From Streptomyces jumonjinensis (GTDB lineage Bacteria > Actinomycetota > Actinomycetes > Streptomycetales > Streptomycetaceae): 64,000 nt of DNA. Each line of letters opens with the position of its first letter. Positions within the stretch are counted from its first letter, which is position 1. Location: contig NZ_VCLA01000192.1 of NCBI RefSeq assembly GCF_009600885.1, positions 271,899-335,898 on the forward strand, read 5' to 3'. Both the position numbers and the translations under genes were made by a program. Shown piece after piece: positions 49,630 to 57,285 of this stretch. The notes beneath the pieces are model-generated. The model made no database searches and had not been told where the DNA came from. It saw only the letters and a program-made list of their open reading frames with translations.

Positions 49630-49971
49630 GACCGCACCTTCCCACCTTTGGGTGACGACCCATTCCAGGGGCTTGCGGGCTAGCCCACATAACCGTGAGT
49701 GAGCTAGAACGTCAAATACCCCCGCGATCGTGGTACCGATCCGGGAGCGTGGCCGACGCCTTCTGGGAGCGTCGACATGCTCAAGGCTATCGTTCACCTC
49801 ATTGGGCCGCTGTTGCGGCTTCTCCTTCCTCTTCTGGTGGCCGTTCGCCGCCGGAGCGGGCCTGGCGACCGCCGCGTACTGCCTCTACCTCCACCACACC
49901 CAGTGCTCCGAGACCGAAATGGCACCACGCCAGGGCCGGCCTCATCGGGTGGGGCACACCACTCGGCGGGT
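49630..49971. other. 342-bp region between the GntR and immunity-like genes
   Basis: A possible small hydrophobic peptide starts at ATG 49777 (MLKAIVHLIGPLLRLLLPLL) but its frame then loses coding character, so I do not call it. In another frame a hydrophobic piece (FAAGAGLATAAYCLYLHH) is visible. It may be a decayed small membrane-protein gene. Confidence 0.4.
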
Positions 49972-50610
49972 TCACCAGCCGGTGAGGTCCATGACCCGGG
50001 AGCAGTGCGGGTCGGTGTCGTCGACCGTCAGGCGTTCCTCCTCGGTGATCAGGGACGGCAGGGCCGCGATGAGGGCGGTGAGCGCGCCGGAGGTCCGTAC
50101 ATCGGCGGCGACTGTTCCCGATGGGTCCTCGGTGTCGAAGTACAGGCGCAGTCGGTCCTTGTCGGTGAGGAGAAAGCCGAGCAGGCGCGGCTTGGGCTCT
50201 TCGTCGCGGAAGGCCAGGGCGTGCAGGAGGGTGAGGGCGGTGTCTTCCGGTGTGGGATCGGCCGGTTCGACAGTCGCGGGCTCCACGCGCACGAGGTTCA
50301 TGCCCATGACGCTGCTGATGCTGCGGCTGGGGTAGATGTGGGTTCCGGTGTGGAGGGTGCGCAGGATTCCGGTGATGGTGGAGAGCGGGAGCAGGTCGTC
50401 TCCGTCGAGGGGGATCTCGTAGGCGGTCAGCCCGTCGGGGGCGTGGGCCTTGGGTCCGGTGACGATACGGACGGCTTCAGCGGGCGGCGGCGCAGGCAGG
50501 ACGCCGCGGATGTACTGGTCCCCGGCGAGAGATGCGTGGATGTGGTGGAGCATCAGGCGGGCGATGTCCGCCTGATACTCCACGATGTCTTCGTCCATGA
50601 GGTCAATCAT
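49972..50610 (-). CDS. Hypothetical protein, possible immunity partner
   Basis: A 212-residue acidic soluble protein (MIDLMDEDIVEYQADIARLM, IPLDGDDLLPLSTITGILRT, then a helical and beta-rich remainder). I do not recognise the family. Its start overlaps by 8 bp the end of a basic C-terminal fragment on the same strand (KKVTLITIVQYARRTKDRDY), the arrangement typical of a toxin tip followed by its immunity protein. The size and acidity suit an immunity protein, but this is inference from context only. ATG 50598 is an alternative start. Confidence 0.5.
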   Translation of the reverse strand: MIDLMDEDIVEYQADIARLMLHHIHASLAGDQYIRGVLPAPPPAEAVRIVTGPKAHAPDGLTAYEIPLDGDDLLPLSTITGILRTLHTGTHIYPSRSISSVMGMNLVRVEPATVEPADPTPEDTALTLLHALAFRDEEPKPRLLGFLLTDKDRLRLYFDTEDPSGTVAADVRTSGALTALIAALPSLITEEERLTVDDTDPHCSRVMDLTGW

Positions 50611-50770
50611 TCACCCAGTCGGGGCACCTGTCCCTGCCCCTGCAGTAGGCGGTGATGACGCCGATCTTCTTGCCCTTGCCCGCGTCGTAGTCCCGGTCTT
50701 TGGTCCTGCGGGCGTATTGGACGATGGTTATGAGCGTCACCTTCTTCGTGCCGTTCCGGGCGACTCCCTC
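50603..50770 (-). pseudogene. C-terminal fragment of a basic, toxin-tip-like protein
   Basis: The minus strand reads VYEGVARNGTKKVTLITIVQ, YARRTKDRDYDAGKGKKIGV and ends ITAYCRGRDRCPDWVND-stop at 50603, with good codon bias. No start is available because the 5' side collides with the methyltransferase gene on the other strand. It is Lys/Arg-rich like nuclease-type toxin tips. The identity is uncertain. Confidence 0.4.
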
Positions 50771-50811
50771 GTAGACAAGCAGGTGGTGAGTGACGGGGCA
50801 TACTGTCCGTC

Positions 50812-51552
50812 GTGACGACGTATGACCGCATCGGTGCGACCTACAATCACACGCGACGACCCGACCGCCGGATCGCGGTCGAGATCCACGAAGCGCTCGG
50901 CGATGCCCGGACTGTCATCAACGTTGGTGCTGGCGCCGGCTCCTATGAACCACCACAAACGGTGCTGGCGGTTGAACCCAGTGCAGTGATGATCGCCCAA
51001 CGTCCGGCCGGATCCGCACGGGCCCTACAGGCATCCGCGGAATCGATCCCCATCGCCGACGACTCGGCCGACGCGGCGATGGCCCTGCTGACCGTGCACC
51101 ACTGGACGAACCTGGAAGCCGGTATCGGAGAACTCCTTCGGATCAGCCGGCAGCGCGTCGTCATCTTCACGTGGGACCAGGCCGTCTTCCGCAGGTTCTG
51201 GCTGCTGGCCGAGTACCTGCCGGAGGTAGCCGAGTTCGTCGACGCACACGCTGTTCCGATCGACCGGCTGATTGCGCTGCTGGGAGGCGCCCGCATCGAG
51301 ACGGTCCCGATCCCGTACGACTGCACTGACGGATTCGGCGCTGCCTTCTGGCGCCGACCTGAGGCATACCTCGATCCGGAAGTGCGAGCAGGCATATCGA
51401 TGCTCGCCCAAACCGGCGAGGAGGTCCTCCGTCCGGGCCTGGCCCGGCTGTCCAGCGACCTGTCTTCCGGCGTGTGGCACGATCGCCATGCTGACCTGCT
51501 CGACCGCGAAACACTGGACGTCGGCTACCGACTTCTCGTCGCGGACCTTTAG
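50812..51552 (+). CDS. Class I SAM-dependent methyltransferase
   Basis: A 246-residue methyltransferase. TVINVGAGAGSYEP is motif I, VLAVEPSAVMIAQRP follows with the acidic-to-Glu loop, and SIPIADDSADAAMALLTVHHWTNLEAGIGELLRIS is the motif II/III region of ubiquinone-methyltransferase-like enzymes. The second half (FTWDQAVFRRFWLLAEYLPE...) is typical of small-molecule methyltransferases annotated next to resistance genes. GTG 50812 is the start. There is no clear operon partner and no cluster motif upstream, so it is probably not part of the biosynthetic regulon. Confidence 0.85.
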   Translation: MTTYDRIGATYNHTRRPDRRIAVEIHEALGDARTVINVGAGAGSYEPPQTVLAVEPSAVMIAQRPAGSARALQASAESIPIADDSADAAMALLTVHHWTNLEAGIGELLRISRQRVVIFTWDQAVFRRFWLLAEYLPEVAEFVDAHAVPIDRLIALLGGARIETVPIPYDCTDGFGAAFWRRPEAYLDPEVRAGISMLAQTGEEVLRPGLARLSSDLSSGVWHDRHADLLDRETLDVGYRLLVADL

Positions 51553-51646
51553 GAACAGGCGGCTGACCGACTCCGCGCTCAGGCAGATCCGTGCCTTCTG
51601 CGGTGGTGCCTGTTCATGCCGCGAGGGGCTCGGACCGTTGGGCGAG

Positions 51647-51784
51647 ATGGCCGCGTTCGAAGCGGGCCCCGGCGCGGACGAGGGCGACGAGGTGGGGTGC
51701 GTTCACGGCGACCATCTGCTGCTCGGCGAGCTCGGCGCGGAGGGCGTCGCGGCGTTACGTACAGCGGCGGGGCCGAAATCCTGA
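51647..51784 (+). pseudogene. Relic of a PCMH-type oxidase gene
   Basis: The frame reads GCVHGDHLLLGELGAEGVAA against PVHGDHLLLGELGTEGVAAF of the intact oxidase at 46262. DNA 51704-51756 matches 47216-47268 in 51 of 53 positions. The flanks do not match. Only this fragment remains, so it is a young duplication remnant. Confidence 0.75.
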
Positions 51785-51867
51785 TGGGACTCCGGCCCCG
51801 CCGTCGTGCCCGCCGGTGCCGGCGGGCTGTCGGGACACGCGTACCGGGTACGGTCACCCGTCCTCAC

Positions 51868-51928
51868 GCCGGTCAGCTGCGGCTGGCGACTGTTTCGCCG
51901 CCGGTCAGCTGGGGCTGACGACTGTTCC
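51868..51928. repeat. About 30-bp tandem duplication at the end of the DUF2855 gene
   Basis: GCCGGTCAGCTGCGGCTGGC... and GCCGGTCAGCTGGGGCTGAC... follow each other directly. The second copy holds the last codons and stop of the minus-strand gene, and the first repeats them downstream. Confidence 0.65.
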
Positions 51929-53020
51929 CGTGTCCACGGGAAGTCCGCCGGTGAGCAGCCGGTCCACCGCGTCCAGGAGCGCCTCGGGGCCCTTGGCCCG
52001 GCGGACGGAGAGCCAGGACGCGGCCTCCCTGATGAAGCGGCGCTCGGCGGCCGTGTACCGGGTCAGATAGTTCTGCTCGCCTTCCGCCGCGATGAGCTGG
52101 TCCTCCTCCGGCGGGGTGAAGAAGATCTCCGGCATGGGGTCGATGAGCTCCGGCGGCGGATCGATCTGCGCGCCGGGGTGGGTGTAGCCCACCAGGAGGA
52201 TCTGGGTCAGGGAGTCCGCGGCGTACGCGGCGACCTCGAAGAGCCGGTCCGCCACTCCGGTGAAGTCCACCAGGACGGTCGGCGCCTCGATCCGGGCGGG
52301 GGTGAGGTCGTCGTAGGCGACGACCGTGTCGTAGAGGCCGAGTGAGCGGACGAACGCCGTGTTGCGGGCGGAGGTGACCCCGGTGACCGTGAGGTCCCGC
52401 CGGGGCGCGAGCAGCCCGGCGAGGCCGATCGCGGTCTTGCTGGAGGCGCTGGTGATCAGCACCGAGCGGGGGGCGGGGCCGTCGCGGCGTACCAGGAACT
52501 CGCCCGCAGGCGGGGCGTCCGTACGGTGGGTGAGGCAGTGGGCGACGTTGAACGACGCGGAGAACAGCGGTCGCAGCAGGGTGGCGTGGTCGTCCGCGAG
52601 GTCGGCCTCCCCTGTCCGGAGGTAGGTGCGGTACCAGGGGTGCAGGAACTCCCGTGCGGGCGAGGTCTCGGTGAATCCCCGCTCTGTGGGGTCGACGGTG
52701 AGCGTGACATGGGTGGCCATCGGCAGCAGTCCGTAGCAGCGGTCCCCCACGGCGATGCCGGGATGGTTGGACTCCTCGACGCGCGCGTGCCCCCAGGCCG
52801 GCACCCTGCCGTAGCCCTCGGGCCCCGGGAAGGCGTCCCAGAAGGGGAGTTCGGAGTCGCCGAGGCGCATATAGGTCGCGCTGATCGCGGTGACCGCGAA
52901 ATTCTCGACGGCGAGCCGGATCTGGCCCGGCCGCAGGGTGTCCCCGGGTATCGGGCGGATCTCGCGCTGGGTGAGGTCGTCCCGCCTGACCAGCAGCTCC
53001 CACCTCTCCAGTTCGGGCAC
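51905..53020 (-). CDS. DUF2855 family protein (alcohol-dehydrogenase-like)
   Basis: A 371-residue DUF2855 protein, a medium-chain-dehydrogenase-like family of unknown activity. Landmarks are LAVENFAVTAISATYMRLGD, FWDAFPGPEGYGRVPAWGHARV, a nucleotide-fold segment (SVLITSASSKTAIGLAGLL), and HPWYRTYLRT. GTG 53020 follows GGAGGAGAGAGAC, an excellent site, so the longer open frame is ignored. It is divergent from the acyltransferase gene, and the shared region holds two motif copies, which assigns both to the cluster regulon. Reduction of an enone or ketone is a guess from the fold. Confidence 0.85.
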   Translation of the reverse strand: MPELERWELLVRRDDLTQREIRPIPGDTLRPGQIRLAVENFAVTAISATYMRLGDSELPFWDAFPGPEGYGRVPAWGHARVEESNHPGIAVGDRCYGLLPMATHVTLTVDPTERGFTETSPAREFLHPWYRTYLRTGEADLADDHATLLRPLFSASFNVAHCLTHRTDAPPAGEFLVRRDGPAPRSVLITSASSKTAIGLAGLLAPRRDLTVTGVTSARNTAFVRSLGLYDTVVAYDDLTPARIEAPTVLVDFTGVADRLFEVAAYAADSLTQILLVGYTHPGAQIDPPPELIDPMPEIFFTPPEEDQLIAAEGEQNYLTRYTAAERRFIREAASWLSVRRAKGPEALLDAVDRLLTGGLPVDTGTVVSPS

Positions 53021-53095
53021 GTCTCTCTCCTCCGTCGAGTTCCGGGCACCTGAGACCGGGTCTGGAGACCCATCGTGCTGGGGCCGTTTCACCGC

Positions 53096-53113
53096 CGCAT
53101 CTCCTGGTGTGCG
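53096..53113 (-). promoter_or_regulatory. Cluster motif copy 12, upstream of the DUF2855 gene
   Basis: On the minus strand CGCACACCAGGAGATGCG reads towards the DUF2855 gene and ends 75 bp before GTG 53020. It fits the consensus fully. Confidence 0.6.
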
Positions 53114-53139
53114 CTGACGACCTGGGGTGCTGGCGGCAC

Positions 53140-53157
53140 CGCACGCTGGGAGATGCC
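53140..53157 (+). promoter_or_regulatory. Cluster motif copy 13, upstream of the acyltransferase gene
   Basis: CGCACGCTGGGAGATGCC reads towards the acyltransferase gene and ends 65 bp before ATG 53223. Only the last base deviates. Confidence 0.55.
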
Positions 53158-53222
53158 GGGGCATCGGTGAGCTGTCAAGGTCGCGGGGTTCTGATCAGGC
53201 CAGCACCGGGAGGCATTTCCAG

Positions 53223-54434
53223 ATGACAGAACTTCCGAGAGCCGGAACGCGTCCGACCGCCTTCTCCGCCCGGCTGCCCGCGCTGACGGGCCTGCGGTTC
53301 ATCGCGGCGGCGATGGTCTTCTTCTATCACGCGCTCTGGCAGCGGTTCTTCACCTCGGAGGAGCACCAGAGCACCGCCCATTCGCTCTTCTACCAGGGCG
53401 GCTGGGCGGGCGTCAGCTTCTTCTTCATCCTCAGCGGGTTCATTCTGACCTGGTCGGTCCGGCCGGGGGACACCGTCCCGGCGTTTCTGCGGCGGCGCTT
53501 CTTCAAGATCTATCCGCTGCATCTGGTGACCTTCGCCGCCGCCCTGGGGCTGGCGGCCTGGCTGACCCCGGTGCCGCTCGCGGTCGGGGACGCGATCCTC
53601 AACGCACTGCTGATGCAGTCGTGGTCGCCGGACATCATGGTGCGCAGCAGCTTCAACGCCGTGGCCTGGTCGCTCTCCTGCGAGGCGCTGTTCTACGCGC
53701 TGTTCCCGCTGCTGATCCGGCTGATCAACCGCATCCGGCCGGAGCGTCTGTGGGGGTGGGCCGCGGCCGTCGTGGCGATGGTGTTCGCCGTGCCGCTCCT
53801 CGCCCGGCTGCTGCCGGACCAGGCGCCGCTGCCGCCGGTGAACGTGACCGTGTCGGAGATGTGGCTGGTTTATCAGTTCCCGGGGACCCGGCTGCTCGAC
53901 TTCGTCTTCGGCATCCTGCTGGCGCGGATCGTCCTGGAGCGGCGCCGGCTGCCCTTCTCCTTCGGCGGTTCGCTGGCCCTGACCGTCGCCGCGTACGCCC
54001 TCGCCCCGATGTTCCCGTCCGGGTACTACCCGGTCGCCGTCATGCTGGTGCCGCTGGGGCTGCTGGTGGCGTCCTGCGCGGCGGAGACGAGCGCCGGAGC
54101 GCGCACCCTGCTCTCCAGCCGGGTGATGGTCCGGCTCGGGGAGGTGTCCTTCGCGTTCTATATGACCCATGCCCTGGTGCTGACCTACGGCCACCGGCTG
54201 CTCGGGCAGAACGAGAGCTGGAGCGCGCCCGGCGCGATCGGGGTGCTGGCGCTGCTGTTCGGGGCGACGCTGCTGCTGTCGTGGCTGCTGTTCACCCTGG
54301 TCGAGGGCCCGGTGATGCGGCGGTTCGCCACCTCGCGGCGACGGCGCGGGCGACCCGTGACCAACACCGCCGAGACGACGGGGCCGGGCGGGGCCGCGGA
54401 ACCGACGGCTGCCCGGGAGTCGACGTTGCTGTGA
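53223..54434 (+). CDS. Membrane acyltransferase, OafA/YrhL (acyltransferase 3) family
   Basis: A 403-residue integral membrane protein with about ten helices. The N-terminal ARLPALTGLRFIAAAMVFFYHALWQRFF carries the essential His of the family (RFxAAxxVxxxH), followed by GWAGVSFFFILSGFILTWS and FLRRRFFKIYPLHL. The end is a basic cytoplasmic tail. Such enzymes move acyl groups onto sugars or other acceptors at the membrane and decorate macrolides in antibiotic producers. ATG 53223 follows GGGAGG. The motif copy upstream supports a role in the cluster, probably a late acylation (inference). Confidence 0.88.
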   Translation: MTELPRAGTRPTAFSARLPALTGLRFIAAAMVFFYHALWQRFFTSEEHQSTAHSLFYQGGWAGVSFFFILSGFILTWSVRPGDTVPAFLRRRFFKIYPLHLVTFAAALGLAAWLTPVPLAVGDAILNALLMQSWSPDIMVRSSFNAVAWSLSCEALFYALFPLLIRLINRIRPERLWGWAAAVVAMVFAVPLLARLLPDQAPLPPVNVTVSEMWLVYQFPGTRLLDFVFGILLARIVLERRRLPFSFGGSLALTVAAYALAPMFPSGYYPVAVMLVPLGLLVASCAAETSAGARTLLSSRVMVRLGEVSFAFYMTHALVLTYGHRLLGQNESWSAPGAIGVLALLFGATLLLSWLLFTLVEGPVMRRFATSRRRRGRPVTNTAETTGPGGAAEPTAARESTLL

Positions 54435-54559
54435 CGCCCCGGCGGGCTGACGCGGGCGTCGTCGTACGGGACTGTGTACGACGACGCCTCCCCGGAACGT
54501 ACGCAGGCGACTCCGGCAGCCGACAGGACGACGGGGCAGCGGGGGGCGCCGGGGCGCGG

Positions 54560-55390
54560 TCAGCCGCGAGGCTTGCGGGCGGCCACGATCACGTACCCGA
54601 TCTGGTCCTTCCTCGGGGCGAAGAATCCGCGGTGCAGCCGGGAGAACTCCGCGATCTCGGTCTCGCCGAACTTCTCTGCGATCTCGTCCCGCCGGCCCAT
54701 CGCCGTCTCCAGATACTTCGCCTTCATCCCGAACACCCGGGGACCGCACTGGGTGTACTCCTCGACGGCGAACCCCGCGGCGGCCGTGTGAGCGAGCCAC
54801 TCGCTCAGGGTCGGCAGCACGGGCAGCTTGAGCGTCGTCATGAACCGCTCCACCCGCCTCGGCTCCGCGTCCGACTCCAGGCTGAAGTCCGAGAACGAGA
54901 TCCGGCCGCCGGGCCTCAGCACCCGGAAGAGCTCTTTGAGCACCCGGCCCAGATCGGGGGCGTTCTGAAGCGACTCCAGGGCGAGCACGGCGTCGAACGA
55001 GCCGTCGGGAAACGGCAGCTCCATATAGTCGCCGTACTGGAAACGCACCTTGTCGACGACCCCGGCGTCCTCGGCCTTGCTCCGGGCCGCGCCGATCTCG
55101 AAGCCGCTCACGGTGACCCCGGTGACCCGGACTCCGTACTCCTTCGCGAGATACACCGCCGTCTCGCCCGGACCGCATCCGGCGTCCAGAACATGCTCGC
55201 CGGGGCGCAGCCCCAGGGTCTCGGTGACCTTGCGGGTGGTGCGGTGGACGGCCTCGGGCAGCGAGGCGTCGTCGTCGCGGTCGTACCAGTACCACATATG
55301 CAGCTGGCCGCCCCGGAACTCCTCGCCGATGGGCGTGCGTTCGTCGTAGTGCCTGCCGATGTCCACGGGGTCAGCCAGTACGTCATCCAT
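54560..55390 (-). CDS. SAM-dependent methyltransferase 2 (sterol/gamma-tocopherol-MT-like)
   Basis: A 276-residue class I methyltransferase. HVLDAGCGPGETAVYLAKEYGVRVTGVTVSGFEIGAAR is motif I with the VTVS feature of small-molecule C/O-methyltransferases. YMELPFPDGSFDAVLALESLQNAPDLGRVLKELFRVLRPGGRISFSDF follows. The N-terminus RHYDERTPIGEEFRGGQLHMWYWYDRDDDASLPEAV also fits this group. ATG 55390 is preceded by GATGGGGGC; the longer frame is ignored. A motif copy ends 30 bp before the start, so it is probably the last gene of the cluster regulon on this side. Confidence 0.87.
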   Translation of the reverse strand: MDDVLADPVDIGRHYDERTPIGEEFRGGQLHMWYWYDRDDDASLPEAVHRTTRKVTETLGLRPGEHVLDAGCGPGETAVYLAKEYGVRVTGVTVSGFEIGAARSKAEDAGVVDKVRFQYGDYMELPFPDGSFDAVLALESLQNAPDLGRVLKELFRVLRPGGRISFSDFSLESDAEPRRVERFMTTLKLPVLPTLSEWLAHTAAAGFAVEEYTQCGPRVFGMKAKYLETAMGRRDEIAEKFGETEIAEFSRLHRGFFAPRKDQIGYVIVAARKPRG

Positions 55391-55420
55391 GCCCCCATCG
55401 TCGGGACGCGCCGATACCCG

Positions 55421-55438
55421 CACATCTCCGCGCTTGCT
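55421..55438 (-). promoter_or_regulatory. Cluster motif copy 14, upstream of methyltransferase 2
   Basis: On the minus strand AGCAAGCGCGGAGATGTG reads towards the methyltransferase gene and ends 30 bp before its ATG. It fits the consensus fully. Confidence 0.55.
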
Positions 55439-55647
55439 GTGCTGCGCCGCCGTACCGGGGTCTTCGCCGCACGTCAGGGGCCGCCCGCAGAGAGCACTTT
55501 CGAAGGGGACAGCGCCCAGCCGCGCTGTAAGGATCGCGTTGGCGGACATCGCGCCGGTTGGGGAACCGTGCGGCCGCGGGGCCCGGCGGAAGCCGAGTGA
55601 CCTCCCCGCCCGCCCCTCTACCTACCTGTGTACTGATTGGGGAACAG

Positions 55648-57126
55648 ATGCTGGACAGACGACGCATGCTGGCGCTCAGCGGTGGTGTGGTGGTGGCGGG
55701 CGGTGCGGCGGGTGTGCTCGCCAACGCGCAAGCCGGGGGCTCCGGGAACACCGCCGCCCGTCCGATGGGGCACCGCCATGCCCTCGCCGGTAACGCGAAG
55801 ATGAGCTCCAAGGCGGCTGCGACTCCGTTCTCCACCAAGATGCCGGTACCCCAGGTGCTGAAGCCGGTGGGGCGGCGTACCGCCTACGACCTCTACGAGA
55901 TATCCCTCCAGACCGCGAACGTCGACATCCTGCCCGGTCTGAAGACCCCAGCCATCACCTACAACGGCTCCTTCATGGGCCCGACCATCCGCGCCAAGGC
56001 CGGTCGCCCCGTGAAGGTCCGCTATGTCAACCGTCTCGACAAGGGCGCCAACGTCCATCTGCACGGCGCGCATGTCGCGCCGAGCAGCGACGGCTATCCG
56101 ACGGACCTCATCGCCGCCGGCGCATCCCGGGTGTACGACTATCCCAATAATCAGCTGGGCTCGACCCTCTGGTATCACGACCACACCCACCACATGGAGG
56201 CCGAGCATGTCTACAAGGGCATGCACGGCTTCTATCTGATCGAGGGCGCCGACGAGCAGGCGCTCAATCTGCCCAGTGGGGCGTACGACGTGCCGATCAT
56301 GATCCGTGACGCGCACTTCGACGCAGCGGGCGGTCTGATCCTCGATGTCACCCAGCCGCAGGCCCGCTCCACCTTCCTCGCGAACGGCAAGCCGCAGCCC
56401 TACTTCCAGGTCGCCGCGCGCAAGTACCGATTCCGGCTGCTCAACGCCTCGATCTACCGGACGTTCGATCTGGATCTGGGCGGCGTGGAGATGGTGCAGA
56501 TCGCCTCCGACGGCGGTCTGCTGCCCGAGCCCGTACGCCGTACGAAGCTGAAGCTCGCCCCGGCGGAGCGCGCCGAGATCGTGGTGGACTTCTCCCGCCA
56601 CCCCATCGGCACCAAGCTGGTGCTCTCCGAGCCGAGCGGGCCGGTGATGCGTTTCGACGTGAACCGGATCGTCCCGGACACCAGCACGGTGCCCGCGCGG
56701 CTGCGCGCGCTGCCGCCGCTGGCCACTCCGGCGCGGACGCGTCAGTTCAAGCTGGGGGTCGCGCCCTCGAAGATGGCGTACGCGATCAACGATCTGTCGT
56801 GGGACGCGAACCGGGTGGACACCACGATCAAGGAAGGTACGACGGAGATCTGGCAGATCTACAACGCGGACACGGCGGACTCGGAGTTCGGCGCCATCGA
56901 CCACACCTTCCATCTGCATCTGGTGCAGTTCCGGGTGCTCGACCGGGACGGCAAACCGCCGCTGCCCGGTGAGGAGGGCTTCAAGGACACGGTGCTCGTC
57001 AATCCGGGTGAGACGGTCCGTCTGCAGGCCACGTTCAAGGGCTACCCGGGGCGGTACGTGTACCACTGCCATATGCAGGAGCACAACGTCGCCGGGATGA
57101 TGGCCCAGATGGAGATCGTTCCATAG
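55648..57126 (+). CDS. Multicopper oxidase, Tat-exported
   Basis: A 492-residue multicopper oxidase of the CotA/bilirubin-oxidase/phenoxazinone-synthase type. All copper motifs are present: HLHGAH, WYHDHTHHM, HTFHLHLVQF and YHCHMQEHNVAGMM, the last giving the type 1 site with Met. The N-terminus (MLDRRRMLALSGGVVVAGGAAGVLA) is a Tat-type signal, so it acts outside the membrane. ATG 55648 follows GGGGAACAG. It probably oxidises phenols or metals. No motif copy is seen in the 257 bp shared with methyltransferase 2 that points this way, so membership of the regulon is doubtful even though phenol oxidation would suit the pathway. Confidence 0.9.
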   Translation: MLDRRRMLALSGGVVVAGGAAGVLANAQAGGSGNTAARPMGHRHALAGNAKMSSKAAATPFSTKMPVPQVLKPVGRRTAYDLYEISLQTANVDILPGLKTPAITYNGSFMGPTIRAKAGRPVKVRYVNRLDKGANVHLHGAHVAPSSDGYPTDLIAAGASRVYDYPNNQLGSTLWYHDHTHHMEAEHVYKGMHGFYLIEGADEQALNLPSGAYDVPIMIRDAHFDAAGGLILDVTQPQARSTFLANGKPQPYFQVAARKYRFRLLNASIYRTFDLDLGGVEMVQIASDGGLLPEPVRRTKLKLAPAERAEIVVDFSRHPIGTKLVLSEPSGPVMRFDVNRIVPDTSTVPARLRALPPLATPARTRQFKLGVAPSKMAYAINDLSWDANRVDTTIKEGTTEIWQIYNADTADSEFGAIDHTFHLHLVQFRVLDRDGKPPLPGEEGFKDTVLVNPGETVRLQATFKGYPGRYVYHCHMQEHNVAGMMAQMEIVP

Positions 57127-57174
57127 ACCGTACGGCCTGACCCGCCGTCCCACGTCCACGTCCGCGTCCACGTC

Positions 57175-57212
57175 CACGTCCGCCCCGGCGCCCGCGCACC
57201 GGGGCGGACGTG
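57175..57212. terminator. Hairpin terminator after the multicopper oxidase
   Basis: CACGTCCGCCCCGG (57175-57188) pairs perfectly with 57199-57212. It is preceded by a CGTCCA-type hexamer repeat (57150-57180). Confidence 0.75.
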
Positions 57213-57285
57213 CGGGCGGCTCCGGGGTGAGCCTGGGGTTCCCTCCGCCGGGCCCACGGCCGGCTCGTCAGGAGAGCAGTCCGCT

